DNA of 64,000 nucleotides, taken from the NCBI RefSeq assembly GCF_002197815.1, contig NZ_NIUB01000009.1:81701-145700 (forward strand), read 5' to 3'. Under the pieces are notes generated by a model. The model saw only the letters and a list, made by a program, of their open reading frames with translations, had not been told where the DNA came from and made no database searches. Each line of letters begins with the position of its first letter. Position 1 is the first letter of the stretch. Below are positions 55,953-64,000 of this stretch, piece after piece. The translations under genes were made by a program, and so were the position numbers. This DNA comes from Pseudomonas oleovorans subsp. oleovorans (GTDB lineage: Bacteria; Pseudomonadota; Gammaproteobacteria; Pseudomonadales; Pseudomonadaceae).

Positions 55953-56364
55953 ATGATCAGGCATCTCCTCTGGTTGGACTGCATGGCCGCTGCGAGCACG
56001 GGCGTTGTGGTTCTGTTGCTGGCCCCCCTGGTTGAGCGGCTGGTATGCCCTGCCCGGCGAGCTGCTGAGCTTCATCGGCGCGATCAATATCGCCTACGCC
56101 TGCTTTTCCATTTCGCTGGCGATTCGCCTGCGACGCGCCGAAGCGCTAATCAAGCTGCTGGCAGTGGCCAACGGACTCTGGGCGTTGGCATGCCTTGGCA
56201 TCGCTACGATCTTTGCCCCGCTCATGACGCTACCGGGGCTTTGTCATGTGCTCGGCGAGGCTGCATCCGTCGCAGGCCTGGGCATGCTGGAGTGGAAATG
56301 GCGCAGGCAGCTGCTGGTGGCTGGCGAACAGGGCGTTTCGACTCAGCTTGTCGCGGTCCAGTAA
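55953..56364 (+). pseudogene. Small membrane protein with a +1 frameshift in a C6 run
   Basis: The start ATG at 55953 has a perfect AGGAGGTGA at 55939-55947. The first frame reads MIRHLLWLDCMAAASTGVVV and then LLLAP; after the C6 run at 56023-56028 the next frame gives WLSGWYALPGELLSFIGAIN and continues to LEWKWRRQLL and the stop at 56364. Removing one C yields a continuous 136-residue protein with about four membrane helices. Either a recent frameshift mutation, a phase-variable tract, or a sequencing error. Function unknown. Confidence 0.75.
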
Positions 56365-56420
56365 CCGTCACAGGTATTCAGGCGAAGATCCGGCGATGGC
56401 TGTTCAGGCCATCATCAGCC

Positions 56421-58298
56421 CTATCCTTCAGCCCTGTGAAAGCGGTTCTTGCCCGCGTGCTTGGCCGCGTACATGGCCTGGTCCGCACGTTTCAGCAGGT
56501 CCTGGCCGCCTTCAGCGTGCAGCGGAAACAGAGCGGCGCCCACGCTCGCCGATATCCGCACCATGCAGCCGTCCAGATCGAACGGCTTGGCCAGCACATC
56601 CAGAACCTTGAGCGCCACGGTCTCGCACTCCTGACTGCCGTGCAGATTGCCGAGGACGATGCCGAACTCATCACCGCCGAAGCGTGCGACCGTGTCGGTG
56701 CTGCGCACACAACCTTCCAGCCGCCTGGCGGCCATCTGCAGCAGGCTATCGCCGGCCGTATGACCGTGGCGGTCGTTGATTTCCTTGAATCCATCCAGGT
56801 CGATATAGAGCACGGCGCACAGCTGCTGGTCGCGCACGGACTCCAGCGCCTGGTCGAGTCGCTGGTGGAACCTGACGCGGTTGGCCAACCCGGTGAGGGC
56901 GTCATGCTCGGCGTCATGACATAGGCGCGCTTCCAGGTGCTTGCGCTCGGTGATGTCCTGCGTGACCAGCACCAGGAACTCCGGGTGACCATGGCGGTTG
57001 CGGACGACGCTCGAGGCCTCGCATACCCAGATCAGCGAGCCATCCTCACGCCGATAGGTTTTCTCGATTTCCGGGGAAAGCGCACGAGCCTCGCTGACCA
57101 GTTGCTCACTCAGAAAGCTGCGGGCGGCGGCAGCTACTTCGGCGTCGCTCAGGTCGAAAATGTTGGCGCCTTGCAGCGCCTCGGGCGGGCGCCCCAGCAT
57201 GCGCGCGAATTTCTCGTTGACCCGCAGTATCCGACCCTCGGGGCTGATGTGGGCGATACCCATGGCCGCCTGGTGAAAGGTGGCGCGAAACAGCGCTTCG
57301 CTGCCTTGCAGGGCATCGGTGGCCGCACGTTGGCGAACCAGCATCAGCGCCAGCAGGCCAACGAACAGCATGACCACCAGGGTGACGCCGACTGCGGCCA
57401 TCAGGTAGGTGGAGCGCCGCTGCAAGGTCGTGCCCATCTCCTCGTCATAGGCGGTGGCCACGGTAATCATCAGTGGATAACCGGTCATGGTGCGGTAGCT
57501 GACGATACGGGCGACGCCATCGAGCGCCTCGCCACTGTCGTGGAAATCATCGGCGCCGTGCAGCTTTTGCCGCTGGAACCAGGCCAGCGACTCGGCACCC
57601 AGGCCAAATTCGCTACGTGCGCCGATCTTGCGCGCACGTATCACGCCGTCGAGGCCGGCAAGCTCCAACAGCCCCTGCGGGCCCAGATCGACCTGCTGGA
57701 AGAAACGCGTGACGTCCTCTGGACGCACGGCCATCACCACGACGCCGGCGAAGCTGCCGTCATCGCGCTCGATACGCAGCGACATGGGGATCAGCCAACG
57801 CCCGGAAACCCGCCCGAGTACCGGCTGATTGATGAACAGGTGATCGATACGGGCATCGCGCTGCGCCGTGAAGAACTCGCGGTCGGCGTAGTTGACCGGG
57901 CCAGTGTCCTGGCTACTGCTGACGATATCGCCCTGCTCGTCCACCACGCTGACGATGGTGAACATCTCCTCGCGGATTATGCCCTCCTCGACCCAGCGGC
58001 GCAGGTCGATGGCCTTACCCTGCCGGCGGTACTGCTCGCGCACGAAAGCCGCCACCTGCTCGGCCGCCTTCAGCGCGCGGAACACCTGCTGCTCGAAAGC
58101 GATGGCCAGACTGGAGTTGGCTTTCATTTCCGCAGTCAGCGCCTGCTCACGTTCGAAGGCGATGCGTTGCAGGGTGATCAGCCAGACAACGGCAACGAAT
58201 ACACTCGCCAGAACGATAAGCAGGTTCAAGGGTGTTGCGATTCGAGGGTGTCGAGCGACGGCGTCATGCGCGTCAATCGGCGTGCTGGGCGGGGTCAT
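56421..58298 (-). CDS. Membrane diguanylate cyclase with Cache-like sensor, PAS and GGDEF domains
   Basis: This 625-residue protein makes cyclic-di-GMP. From the N-terminus: one membrane helix (LNLLIVLASVFVAVVWLITL), a periplasmic PDC/Cache-like sensor (residues ~45-295), a second helix (AVGVTLVVMLFVGLLALMLV), a PAS domain with PAC end (ITERKHLEARL), then GGDEF. The active-site GGDEF is intact at ~541-545, and the inhibitory I-site RSTD lies five residues before it, so product inhibition is likely. The start ATG at 58298 is preferred to the GTG at 58322. No EAL domain. Confidence 0.93.
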   Translation of the reverse strand: MTPPSTPIDAHDAVARHPRIATPLNLLIVLASVFVAVVWLITLQRIAFEREQALTAEMKANSSLAIAFEQQVFRALKAAEQVAAFVREQYRRQGKAIDLRRWVEEGIIREEMFTIVSVVDEQGDIVSSSQDTGPVNYADREFFTAQRDARIDHLFINQPVLGRVSGRWLIPMSLRIERDDGSFAGVVVMAVRPEDVTRFFQQVDLGPQGLLELAGLDGVIRARKIGARSEFGLGAESLAWFQRQKLHGADDFHDSGEALDGVARIVSYRTMTGYPLMITVATAYDEEMGTTLQRRSTYLMAAVGVTLVVMLFVGLLALMLVRQRAATDALQGSEALFRATFHQAAMGIAHISPEGRILRVNEKFARMLGRPPEALQGANIFDLSDAEVAAAARSFLSEQLVSEARALSPEIEKTYRREDGSLIWVCEASSVVRNRHGHPEFLVLVTQDITERKHLEARLCHDAEHDALTGLANRVRFHQRLDQALESVRDQQLCAVLYIDLDGFKEINDRHGHTAGDSLLQMAARRLEGCVRSTDTVARFGGDEFGIVLGNLHGSQECETVALKVLDVLAKPFDLDGCMVRISASVGAALFPLHAEGGQDLLKRADQAMYAAKHAGKNRFHRAEG

Positions 58299-58348
58299 CG
58301 CCTTGTTCTCCAAGCCTTTCACGGGCGGGCTGTTTTCTAGCTGTCGGG

Positions 58349-58362
58349 GCCAGGGTCTGTTG
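58349..58362. repeat. Half copy of the AGGGTCTGTTGCC repeat
   Basis: AGGGTCTGTTGCC matches the outer arm of the hairpin at 55628-55684. Only one arm is present here. Confidence 0.5.
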
Positions 58363-58587
58363 CCCTTTGGTTCAGCGTCGCAGAGCGTGATCCATCGCCT
58401 TGCGTTGAATCATAGGCATTGTTGCGCCACTGTGCTGCCATCATGCGGTAACGGGTTTTGGCCGAAAATCGAGCTTGCGCCAGACTGACGACCGACACGG
58501 CGCCTCAGCCACGTCACGTCGAGTCGAGCGGCATCCGCACGGCTCCTGCTCAATTTCTTCGATAACCGCCTGTCTTCGAGGCCCGCC

Positions 58588-59430
58588 TTGGAAACCACGG
58601 TCTTTCTCGCCGTCATCGCCGCCGCTGCCCTGCATGCCGGCTGGAACGCTCTGCTCAAGATTGGTCTGGATCGCTTCCTCACCGCCACGCTGATCCAGAT
58701 CGGTGCTGGCCTGGTGGCGCTCTGCGCCCTGCCGCTGGTGGCGCTGCCGCAAGCCTCGGCCTGGCCGTGGATCGCGCTGTCGGCGTTGCTGCATATCGGC
58801 TACAACTTCTTTCTCGCCCGCGCCTACCAGTACGGCGACCTGGGCCAGGTCTATCCGATTGCGCGGGGCAGCTCGCCGCTGATGGTCGCCTTGCTGTCAC
58901 TGCTGCTGTTGCAGGACGGGCTCGGTGCCCTGCAGTTGCTGGGTTTGCTGGTTCTGGTGCTGGGCATCTGGCTGATGGCGCTGCGCGGCGGCCATCACAA
59001 GGCGCCACAGGGGGCGATGCTGGGCTGTGCGTTGATGACGGCACTGTTCATCGCCGGCTACACCCTCAGCGATGCCATGGGCGCACGCAGCAATGGCGAT
59101 GCGCTGAGTTATTCGCTGTGGCTGTTCACCGTTAACGGCGTGGTGATGGCGGCGGTATTGGCCATCAGCCGTGGGCCGCGCGCCTTCCTGCAGCTGGGCC
59201 CGCATTGGCGTGGCGGGCTGGCCGGCGGGGCGATGTCGATGGCGGCCTACACCATCGTTATCTGGGCCATGACCCAGGCGCCGGTGGCATTGGTTTCAGC
59301 CCTGCGCGAGACCAGCGTGGTGTTCGCTGTGCTGCTGGGGGTGGTGTTGCTCAAGGAGAGATTGCGGCCGATTCGTCTGCTGGCGTGCGCGGTGATTGCG
59401 GCTGGTGTGGTGGTGATGAAATTGGCGTGA
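58588..59430 (+). CDS. EamA/DMT-family transporter
   Basis: This 280-residue protein has ten predicted membrane helices in two EamA repeats (IAAAALHAGWNALLKIGLDR; LFIAGYTLSDAMGARSNGDA) and ends LLKERLRPIRLLACAVIAAG. Such transporters export amino acids or metabolites; the substrate is not readable. The start is TTG at 58588 with GAGG six bases upstream; no in-frame ATG gives a full first helix. Confidence 0.9.
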   Translation: METTVFLAVIAAAALHAGWNALLKIGLDRFLTATLIQIGAGLVALCALPLVALPQASAWPWIALSALLHIGYNFFLARAYQYGDLGQVYPIARGSSPLMVALLSLLLLQDGLGALQLLGLLVLVLGIWLMALRGGHHKAPQGAMLGCALMTALFIAGYTLSDAMGARSNGDALSYSLWLFTVNGVVMAAVLAISRGPRAFLQLGPHWRGGLAGGAMSMAAYTIVIWAMTQAPVALVSALRETSVVFAVLLGVVLLKERLRPIRLLACAVIAAGVVVMKLA

Positions 59431-59931
59431 GGGGTTCGCGTTGCAGCAAGTGGATTGCGAAATCACAACTTGGTGGGCTGAAGCCCACCCTACGACGCTG
59501 CGCCCCCCCCTATAAGGACATTTGTAGGAGCGAGCTCTGCACGCGAATCCCCGAGCGCAAAAGCTTCGCGAGCAGAGCTCGCTCCTACCCGGTACACCAA
59601 CGCAACCAACAGATCAGGAGGCGATCCGCACCATCGAGTCAGCCTGACTCGGCATTCTGATCGGGAACCCGAGACCCGCTTTACGGTTCTGTTGATCAAC
59701 GGCTACTGAGTAGTCGACCGTTTTTTCGTCATACGCTGCCTGCATGCTGGCCGGGCTGACGGCCTGGACGCGAGAGTTTTTTGTGTCCTGCCATCCATGG
59801 CGGCCACCTCAAGGGCCGTCGCGGAGCGACGTCAAAAACTTCTCCCGGAAGTTTTTTGCCCGCCATATGCGGCTTGCGGCACACTAGCGCCCTTCCCGAG
59901 CATCCGCTCGTTTAACTGTTCAAGAGTCCGT
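59431..59931. other. Spacer upstream of plsB with repeats
   Basis: This 501-bp region holds a GTGGGCTGAAGCCCACCCTAC half repeat (59473-59493), a REP-type hairpin (59524-59588) and, from 59650, sequence with several T-runs but no convincing gene. The plsB promoter should lie in the last 200 bp. Confidence 0.5.
59524..59588. repeat. REP-type hairpin (GTAGGAGC)
   Basis: GTAGGAGCGAGCTCTGC (59524-59540) pairs perfectly with GCAGAGCTCGCTCCTAC (59572-59588), a 17-bp stem with a 31-nt interior. Confidence 0.85.
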
Positions 59932-62415
59932 ATGACCCGCTCCCCCTTCCGCCGCATGGCCTTTAGCGCGCTGCGCCGCCTGCTGTACCTCTGGGTACGC
60001 TCGGAAACCATCAACCAGTCCGCCTTCACCCTCAAGCTCGACCGCAGCAAGCCGGTGTTCTACGTGCTGCAGCAGCCCTCGGTGAGCGACTTGGCGGTGG
60101 TCGACCGCGAGTGCACCAAAGCCGGCCTGCCACGCCCGGTATTGCCGGTGGCGGTCGGGGAACACATCGAACCCGCGGCCTTCTTCTACCTGACGCCGGA
60201 GCCGGACTGGTTCGGCCGGCAGGACAAGCGCGGCATTTCGCCGACCCTGGATCGGGTGATCGCCGCCCTCTCCCGCCACGCGGTGGACGATGCGCAGATC
60301 GTGCCGGTCAGCGTGTTCTGGGGCCAATCGCCCGATCGCGAGACCAGCCCCTGGAAACTGCTGTTCGCCGACAGCTGGGCGGTGACCGGACGCCTGCGCC
60401 GGCTGGTGAGCATCCTGATTCTCGGGCGCAAGACCCGCGTGCAGTTCTCCACGCCGATTCACCTGCGCGAGCTGGTCGAGCAGGACAAGGGCCAGGAGCG
60501 CACCCTGCGCATGGTCCATCGCATCCTGCGCGTGCATTTCCGCAACCAGAAGGCGGCGGTGATCGGCCCGGACGTGTCGCACCGACGCAACCTGGTCAAG
60601 GGCCTGGTGCACGCCCCGCAGGTGCGCCAGGCGATTGCCGAGGAAGCCGAGCGCGAGAAGATCAGCCTGGAGAAGGCCGAAGCCCAGGCGCTGCGCTACG
60701 GCAACGAGATCGCCTCGGACTACACCTACACGGTGATCCGCTTCCTCGAACTGGTCTTGAGCTGGTTCTGGAACAAGATCTACGACGGCATCAAGGTGCA
60801 CAACATCGAAGGCGTGCGCGATATCGCCCAGGGTCACGAGGTGATCTACGTGCCCTGCCACCGCAGCCATATCGACTACCTGCTGCTGTCCTACCTGCTG
60901 TTCCGCAACGGCCTGACGCCGCCGCACATCGCCGCCGGCATCAACCTCAACATGCCGGTGATCGGCGGCCTGCTGCGCCGTGGCGGCGCCTTCTTCATGC
61001 GCCGCACCTTCAAGGGCAACCCGCTGTATACGGCGGTGTTCAACGAATACCTGCACACCCTGTTCAGTAAGGGCTTCCCGGTCGAATACTTCGTCGAGGG
61101 CGGGCGCTCGCGTACCGGGCGCATGCTGCGGCCGAAGACCGGCATGCTGGCCATCACTCTGCGCAGCTTCCTGCGCAGCAACCGCCTGCCCATCGTCTTC
61201 GTGCCGGTGTATATCGGCTACGAGCGGGTGCTGGAGGGCCGCACCTACCTGGGCGAGCTGCGCGGCGCGAGCAAGAAGAAGGAATCGATCTTCGACCTGT
61301 TCAAGGTGCTCGGCGCGCTCAAGCAGCGCTTCGGCCAGGTTTCGGTGAACTTCGGCGAGCCGATCAAACTGGCGGAATTCCTTGACCAGCAGCAGCCCGG
61401 CTGGCGTGAGCAGGAGTTGGCCCCGCAGTACCGCCCGGCCTGGCTCAACGACACCACCAACCGCCTCGGCGAGCGGGTGGCGCGCCACCTCAACGAGGCG
61501 GCGTCGATCAACCCGGTCAACCTGGTGGCCCTGGCGCTGCTGTCCACCAGCAAGCTGGCCCTGGATGACCGCGCCCTGGCGCGGGTGCTCGACCTTTATC
61601 TGGCGCTATTGCGCGCGGTGCCCTATTCGCCGCACACCACCCTGCCGGAAGGCGACGGTGCAGCGCTGATCGAGCACGTCAAGGGCATGGACCTGCTGGC
61701 CGAGCAGAAGGACGCCCTCGGCAAGATTCTCTATCTGGACGAGCAGAACGCCGTCCTGATGACCTACTACCGCAACAACGTGCTGCACATCTTCGCCCTG
61801 CCGGCGCTGCTGGCCAGCTTCTTCCAGAGCAGCGCGCGGATCAGCCGCGAGCAGATCCTGCGCTACGCCGGCGCGCTGTATCCCTACCTGCAGTCCGAGC
61901 TGTTCATCCGCTGGGAGCAGAGCGAGCTGGAAGGCGTGATCGACCAATGGCTGACGGCCTTCGTCGAACAGGGCCTGCTCAAGATCGAGGGCGACGTGTA
62001 CCTGCGCCCGGCGCCGAGCTCGCGCCAGTTCGTGCTGCTGACCCTGCTGTCGCGCTCGGTGGCGCAGACCCTGCAGCGCTTCTACATGGCCATCGCCCTG
62101 CTGCTCAACGCCGGGCAGAACGCGATCAGCGCCGAGGAGCTGGAAGACCTGTGCACGGTCATGGCCCAGCGCCTGTCGATCCTGCATGGCCTGAATGCGC
62201 CGGAGTTCTTCGACAAGAGCCTGTTCCGCCACTTCATCCAGAGCCTGCTGGATCAGGGCGTGCTGCGCCAGGACGAGGCCGGCAAGCTCAGCCATCATCC
62301 GCTGCTCAGCGAACTGGCCGAAGGCGCCGCCAAGCGCGTGCTGCCGGCCGAGATTCGCCTGTCGATTCGCCAGGTGGCGCTGGATCGCAACGAGGACGAG
62401 CCGGCAAGCCCATGA
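59932..62415 (+). CDS. plsB: Glycerol-3-phosphate acyltransferase PlsB
   Basis: This 827-residue membrane-associated enzyme makes 1-acyl-glycerol-3-phosphate, the first step of phospholipid synthesis. The start [20 protein letters not shown] at 59932 is preferred to an open frame from 59797. The HX4D catalytic motif is HRSHID at 310-315. Further acyltransferase blocks are [30 protein letters not shown] and [36 protein letters not shown] hairpin follows at 62445-62470. Confidence 0.97.
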   Translation: MTRSPFRRMAFSALRRLLYLWVRSETINQSAFTLKLDRSKPVFYVLQQPSVSDLAVVDRECTKAGLPRPVLPVAVGEHIEPAAFFYLTPEPDWFGRQDKRGISPTLDRVIAALSRHAVDDAQIVPVSVFWGQSPDRETSPWKLLFADSWAVTGRLRRLVSILILGRKTRVQFSTPIHLRELVEQDKGQERTLRMVHRILRVHFRNQKAAVIGPDVSHRRNLVKGLVHAPQVRQAIAEEAEREKISLEKAEAQALRYGNEIASDYTYTVIRFLELVLSWFWNKIYDGIKVHNIEGVRDIAQGHEVIYVPCHRSHIDYLLLSYLLFRNGLTPPHIAAGINLNMPVIGGLLRRGGAFFMRRTFKGNPLYTAVFNEYLHTLFSKGFPVEYFVEGGRSRTGRMLRPKTGMLAITLRSFLRSNRLPIVFVPVYIGYERVLEGRTYLGELRGASKKKESIFDLFKVLGALKQRFGQVSVNFGEPIKLAEFLDQQQPGWREQELAPQYRPAWLNDTTNRLGERVARHLNEAASINPVNLVALALLSTSKLALDDRALARVLDLYLALLRAVPYSPHTTLPEGDGAALIEHVKGMDLLAEQKDALGKILYLDEQNAVLMTYYRNNVLHIFALPALLASFFQSSARISREQILRYAGALYPYLQSELFIRWEQSELEGVIDQWLTAFVEQGLLKIEGDVYLRPAPSSRQFVLLTLLSRSVAQTLQRFYMAIALLLNAGQNAISAEELEDLCTVMAQRLSILHGLNAPEFFDKSLFRHFIQSLLDQGVLRQDEAGKLSHHPLLSELAEGAAKRVLPAEIRLSIRQVALDRNEDEPASP

Positions 62416-62440
62416 CGTGCATGCGCAAGGTGACGGCCTC

Positions 62441-62472
62441 GTAGGGTGGATGTCGCTTTTTACATCCACCGT
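62441..62472. repeat. Hairpin after plsB (GTAGGGTGGATGT type)
   Basis: GGTGGATGT (62445-62453) pairs with ACATCCACC (62462-62470) around the loop CGCTTTTT. It may serve as terminator for plsB. Confidence 0.65.
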
Positions 62473-62556
62473 GGCGCAGGCTCGATGCAACCAGACGAAC
62501 CTGTCACGGTTTTGGCAGTCAGTCGATAAGCCACACACCGGCAGGAGGCCCTGGCA

Positions 62557-63270
62557 ATGATCGATTCCCTGATGTTGAGTGCTGCACGCATCACCACGCT
62601 GGCGACTGGGCAGATACTGACCAATGCCAGTGGTTTCTTCTTCCGCCGGGATCAACGGCTGTTCCTCGTCACCAGCCGTCACGTGATGCTCGACGAGCCG
62701 AGCGGCCATCAGCCGGACAGCCTGCAGATCGAGTTGCATACCGACGCAGACAACCTGGCCAGCACCGTCAGCTTTTCCATCCCGCTGTATAACGGCGACC
62801 AGCACCTTTGGCGGCAAGGTATGGATGGCGCGGGCGAGATCGACGTGGCGGTGATCGAGCTGGATCAGGCAGCCCTGCCTAACAACGGCGCTTACCAGGC
62901 CTTCACCCCGCAGCACCTGCTGCAAGCCGACGAGCATGTGGAAATCGGCTCGACGCTGCTGGTGGTGGGTTTCCCGCTGGGTTTTCAGGACACCCTGCAC
63001 CGCATGCCGGTGGCGCGCCATGCCGGGCTGGCATCGTCCTTCGGTTTGCGTTTCCACGGGCTGGGCTACTTCCTCACCGACGGGCGCACCCATCGCGGCC
63101 TGAGCGGCGCGCCAGTGGTCAAACGCGCCAGCGTCGAGGGTGAACTGCCCTGGCATCTGCTCGGCATCCACTCCACGCGCCTGTTGGGCAATCGCGACGA
63201 GGATCAGGACGAGGCCCTGGGTCTGAACTGTACCTGGTATGCCGATATTCTGATGACGCTGACGGAATGA
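62557..63270 (+). CDS. Trypsin-like serine protease domain protein
   Basis: This 237-residue protein has an S1-type fold: histidine in FLVTSRHVMLDE, aspartate in GEIDVAVIELDQ and serine in THRGLSGAPVVKRAS. There is no PDZ domain and no signal peptide, so it appears cytoplasmic. AGGAGG lies upstream. Its role is unknown; presence right after plsB looks like an accessory insertion. Confidence 0.82.
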   Translation: MIDSLMLSAARITTLATGQILTNASGFFFRRDQRLFLVTSRHVMLDEPSGHQPDSLQIELHTDADNLASTVSFSIPLYNGDQHLWRQGMDGAGEIDVAVIELDQAALPNNGAYQAFTPQHLLQADEHVEIGSTLLVVGFPLGFQDTLHRMPVARHAGLASSFGLRFHGLGYFLTDGRTHRGLSGAPVVKRASVEGELPWHLLGIHSTRLLGNRDEDQDEALGLNCTWYADILMTLTE

Positions 63271-63379
63271 TAGCCCGGCGTCATCGCCTGGGATGATTGC
63301 CAGGCTCGCCGGCAAGCCGGCTCCTACAGAACAAACCACGCCCCCCAGGAGCCCGCTTGCTGGCGATAATCAATGAGTA

Positions 63380-63850
63380 GCCCGGATGAAATCCGGGGAA
63401 CCACTCAATGTCCAGTCGCGGCTAAAGCCCCTCCCACAGTTCCCCGCGGGCTTGTGGGAGGGGCTTCAGCCGCGACAGCTTTTTCTGGTGCTCGAACGGC
63501 CCCGGATTTCATCCGGGCTACGAAACGTGGATGCAGGGGCGGACCAGAACATCGCGGCTGAAGCCGCTCCTACAGGTATTCACCCGTCCCGTAGGAGCGG
63601 CAGGGCGGCATTGCGCTTCAGCCGCGATAAGCCTGGCCATGTGCTCGAACTACAGCCCCTCCCACAGTTCCCCGCGGGCTTGTGGGAGGGGCTTTAGCCG
63701 CGACAGCTTTTTCTGGTGCGCGAACTGCCCCCGGATTTCATCCGGCTACGAAACGTGGATGCCGGGGGCGGACCAGAACATCGCGGCTGAAGCCGCTCCT
63801 ACAGGTATTCACCCGTCCCGTAGGAGCCCGCTTGCGGGCGATAGCCAGTA
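63380..63850. repeat. REP array with a 228-bp period
   Basis: Three REP types alternate: GTCGCGGCTAAAGCCCCTCC, GTAGCCCGGATGAAATCCGG and GTAGGAGC. A block of about 170 bp starting near 63427 recurs near 63655, offset by 228 bp, with few differences. No gene lies inside. Similar single REPs are near 39992 and 59524. Confidence 0.85.
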
Positions 63851-63870
63851 GCCGGATGTAATCCGGGCCC

Positions 63871-64000
63871 ATCGGCATAGGGGGCAGTTCTGATGAACTG
63901 CGCCCCTGCCACACCACCCGGCATGCGGGTCCGCACCGGGCGGTTCGAGGGATTGAGGTTATGAGAGTCGGGCTAATCCCAGGCGGTCGAACCAGGCCAG
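63871..64000 (-). mobile_element. 3' end of a group II intron (domains V and VI), running off the right edge
   Basis: On the minus strand a domain V-like hairpin has a 9-bp lower stem ACCGCCCGG/CCGGGTGGT, a 2-nt TG bulge and a short upper stem. A domain VI-like hairpin follows with a bulged A in CCCCCTATGCC and an end GCCGAT, giving the expected AY terminus 7-8 nt after the branch A. The 3' boundary would be at 63871, against a REP (GTAGCCGGATGTAATCCGGG). The end of the encoded protein (about 13 codons, stop at 63959-63961) may be present but is too short to identify. Confidence 0.65.

Noticed and set aside
63380..63850. CRISPR-like periodicity
   Set aside because: Period is 228 bp, units are REP palindromes, and there are no spacers or cas genes.
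63373..63851. Short open frames in the REP array
   Set aside because: They are made of REP sequence.

Overview
The window is a high-GC chromosomal segment from a Pseudomonas. Diagnostic features are PsrA with its CAAAC-N4-GTTTG operator, the lexA-sulA pair under two CTG-N10-CAG boxes, an RsmZ-type sRNA with a perfect GacA upstream activating sequence, a full NQR operon, and the FadBA, Slt and PlsB set. Gene content and order resemble P. aeruginosa in three separate blocks. That comparison is from memory and was not computed. The species cannot be fixed from the sequence alone.

Layout. (1) 1-9.5 kb is a housekeeping and DNA-repair block: rlmL (cut by the window edge), rmf, pyrD, two conserved small or unknown genes, recX-recA behind a LexA box, pncC/cinA, mutS and fdxA. 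(2) 9.5-11.5 kb is a mobile scar. A 199-bp MITE sits in the loop of the fdxA terminator. It is followed by rsmZ on the minus strand with its GacA site, then fragments of two IS66 elements nested in an IS4-family remnant. The sigma-factor gene rpoS, which normally neighbours rsmZ, is absent, so this looks like a rearrangement junction. (3) 11.6-20.2 kb holds sthA and the sodium-pumping NADH:quinone oxidoreductase operon nqrABCDEF-apbE-nqrM. (4) 20.5-34.7 kb holds a GAPDH, mfd, csiV-like, a psrA-ldt-nagZ-mtnP run, lexA-sulA, two small unknowns, topA and a DUF1653 gene. (5) 34.7-49 kb holds fadBA (fatty-acid beta-oxidation, with a candidate PsrA site), uspA, an ABC-F ATPase, slt, a MOSC protein, CheV, a YegS-like lipid kinase and pirin. 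(6) 49.3-55.3 kb is a compact cluster with an ether-lipid-synthase-like flavoprotein, a glycerol-3-phosphate-dehydrogenase-like protein and an FGGY sugar/polyol kinase, divergent from an AraC regulator. (7) 55.3-64 kb is accessory: a frameshifted small membrane protein, a PAS-GGDEF diguanylate cyclase, an EamA transporter, plsB, a trypsin-like protease, a dense REP array, and the 3' end of a group II intron running off the right edge.

Themes. SOS control is concentrated here (recA, lexA-sulA, plus mutS and mfd repair genes). Fatty-acid control links psrA to fadBA in the same window. Repeats are common and several do something visible: one REP supplies the last ~36 codons and stop of a dehydrogenase, another ends in a T-run and probably terminates uspA, and a MITE splits a terminator. 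I found no CRISPR array, tRNA, rRNA, prophage or defence island. The best candidates for undescribed biology are the AGPS-like/kinase cluster at 49.3-55.3 kb and the rsmZ/MITE/IS junction.
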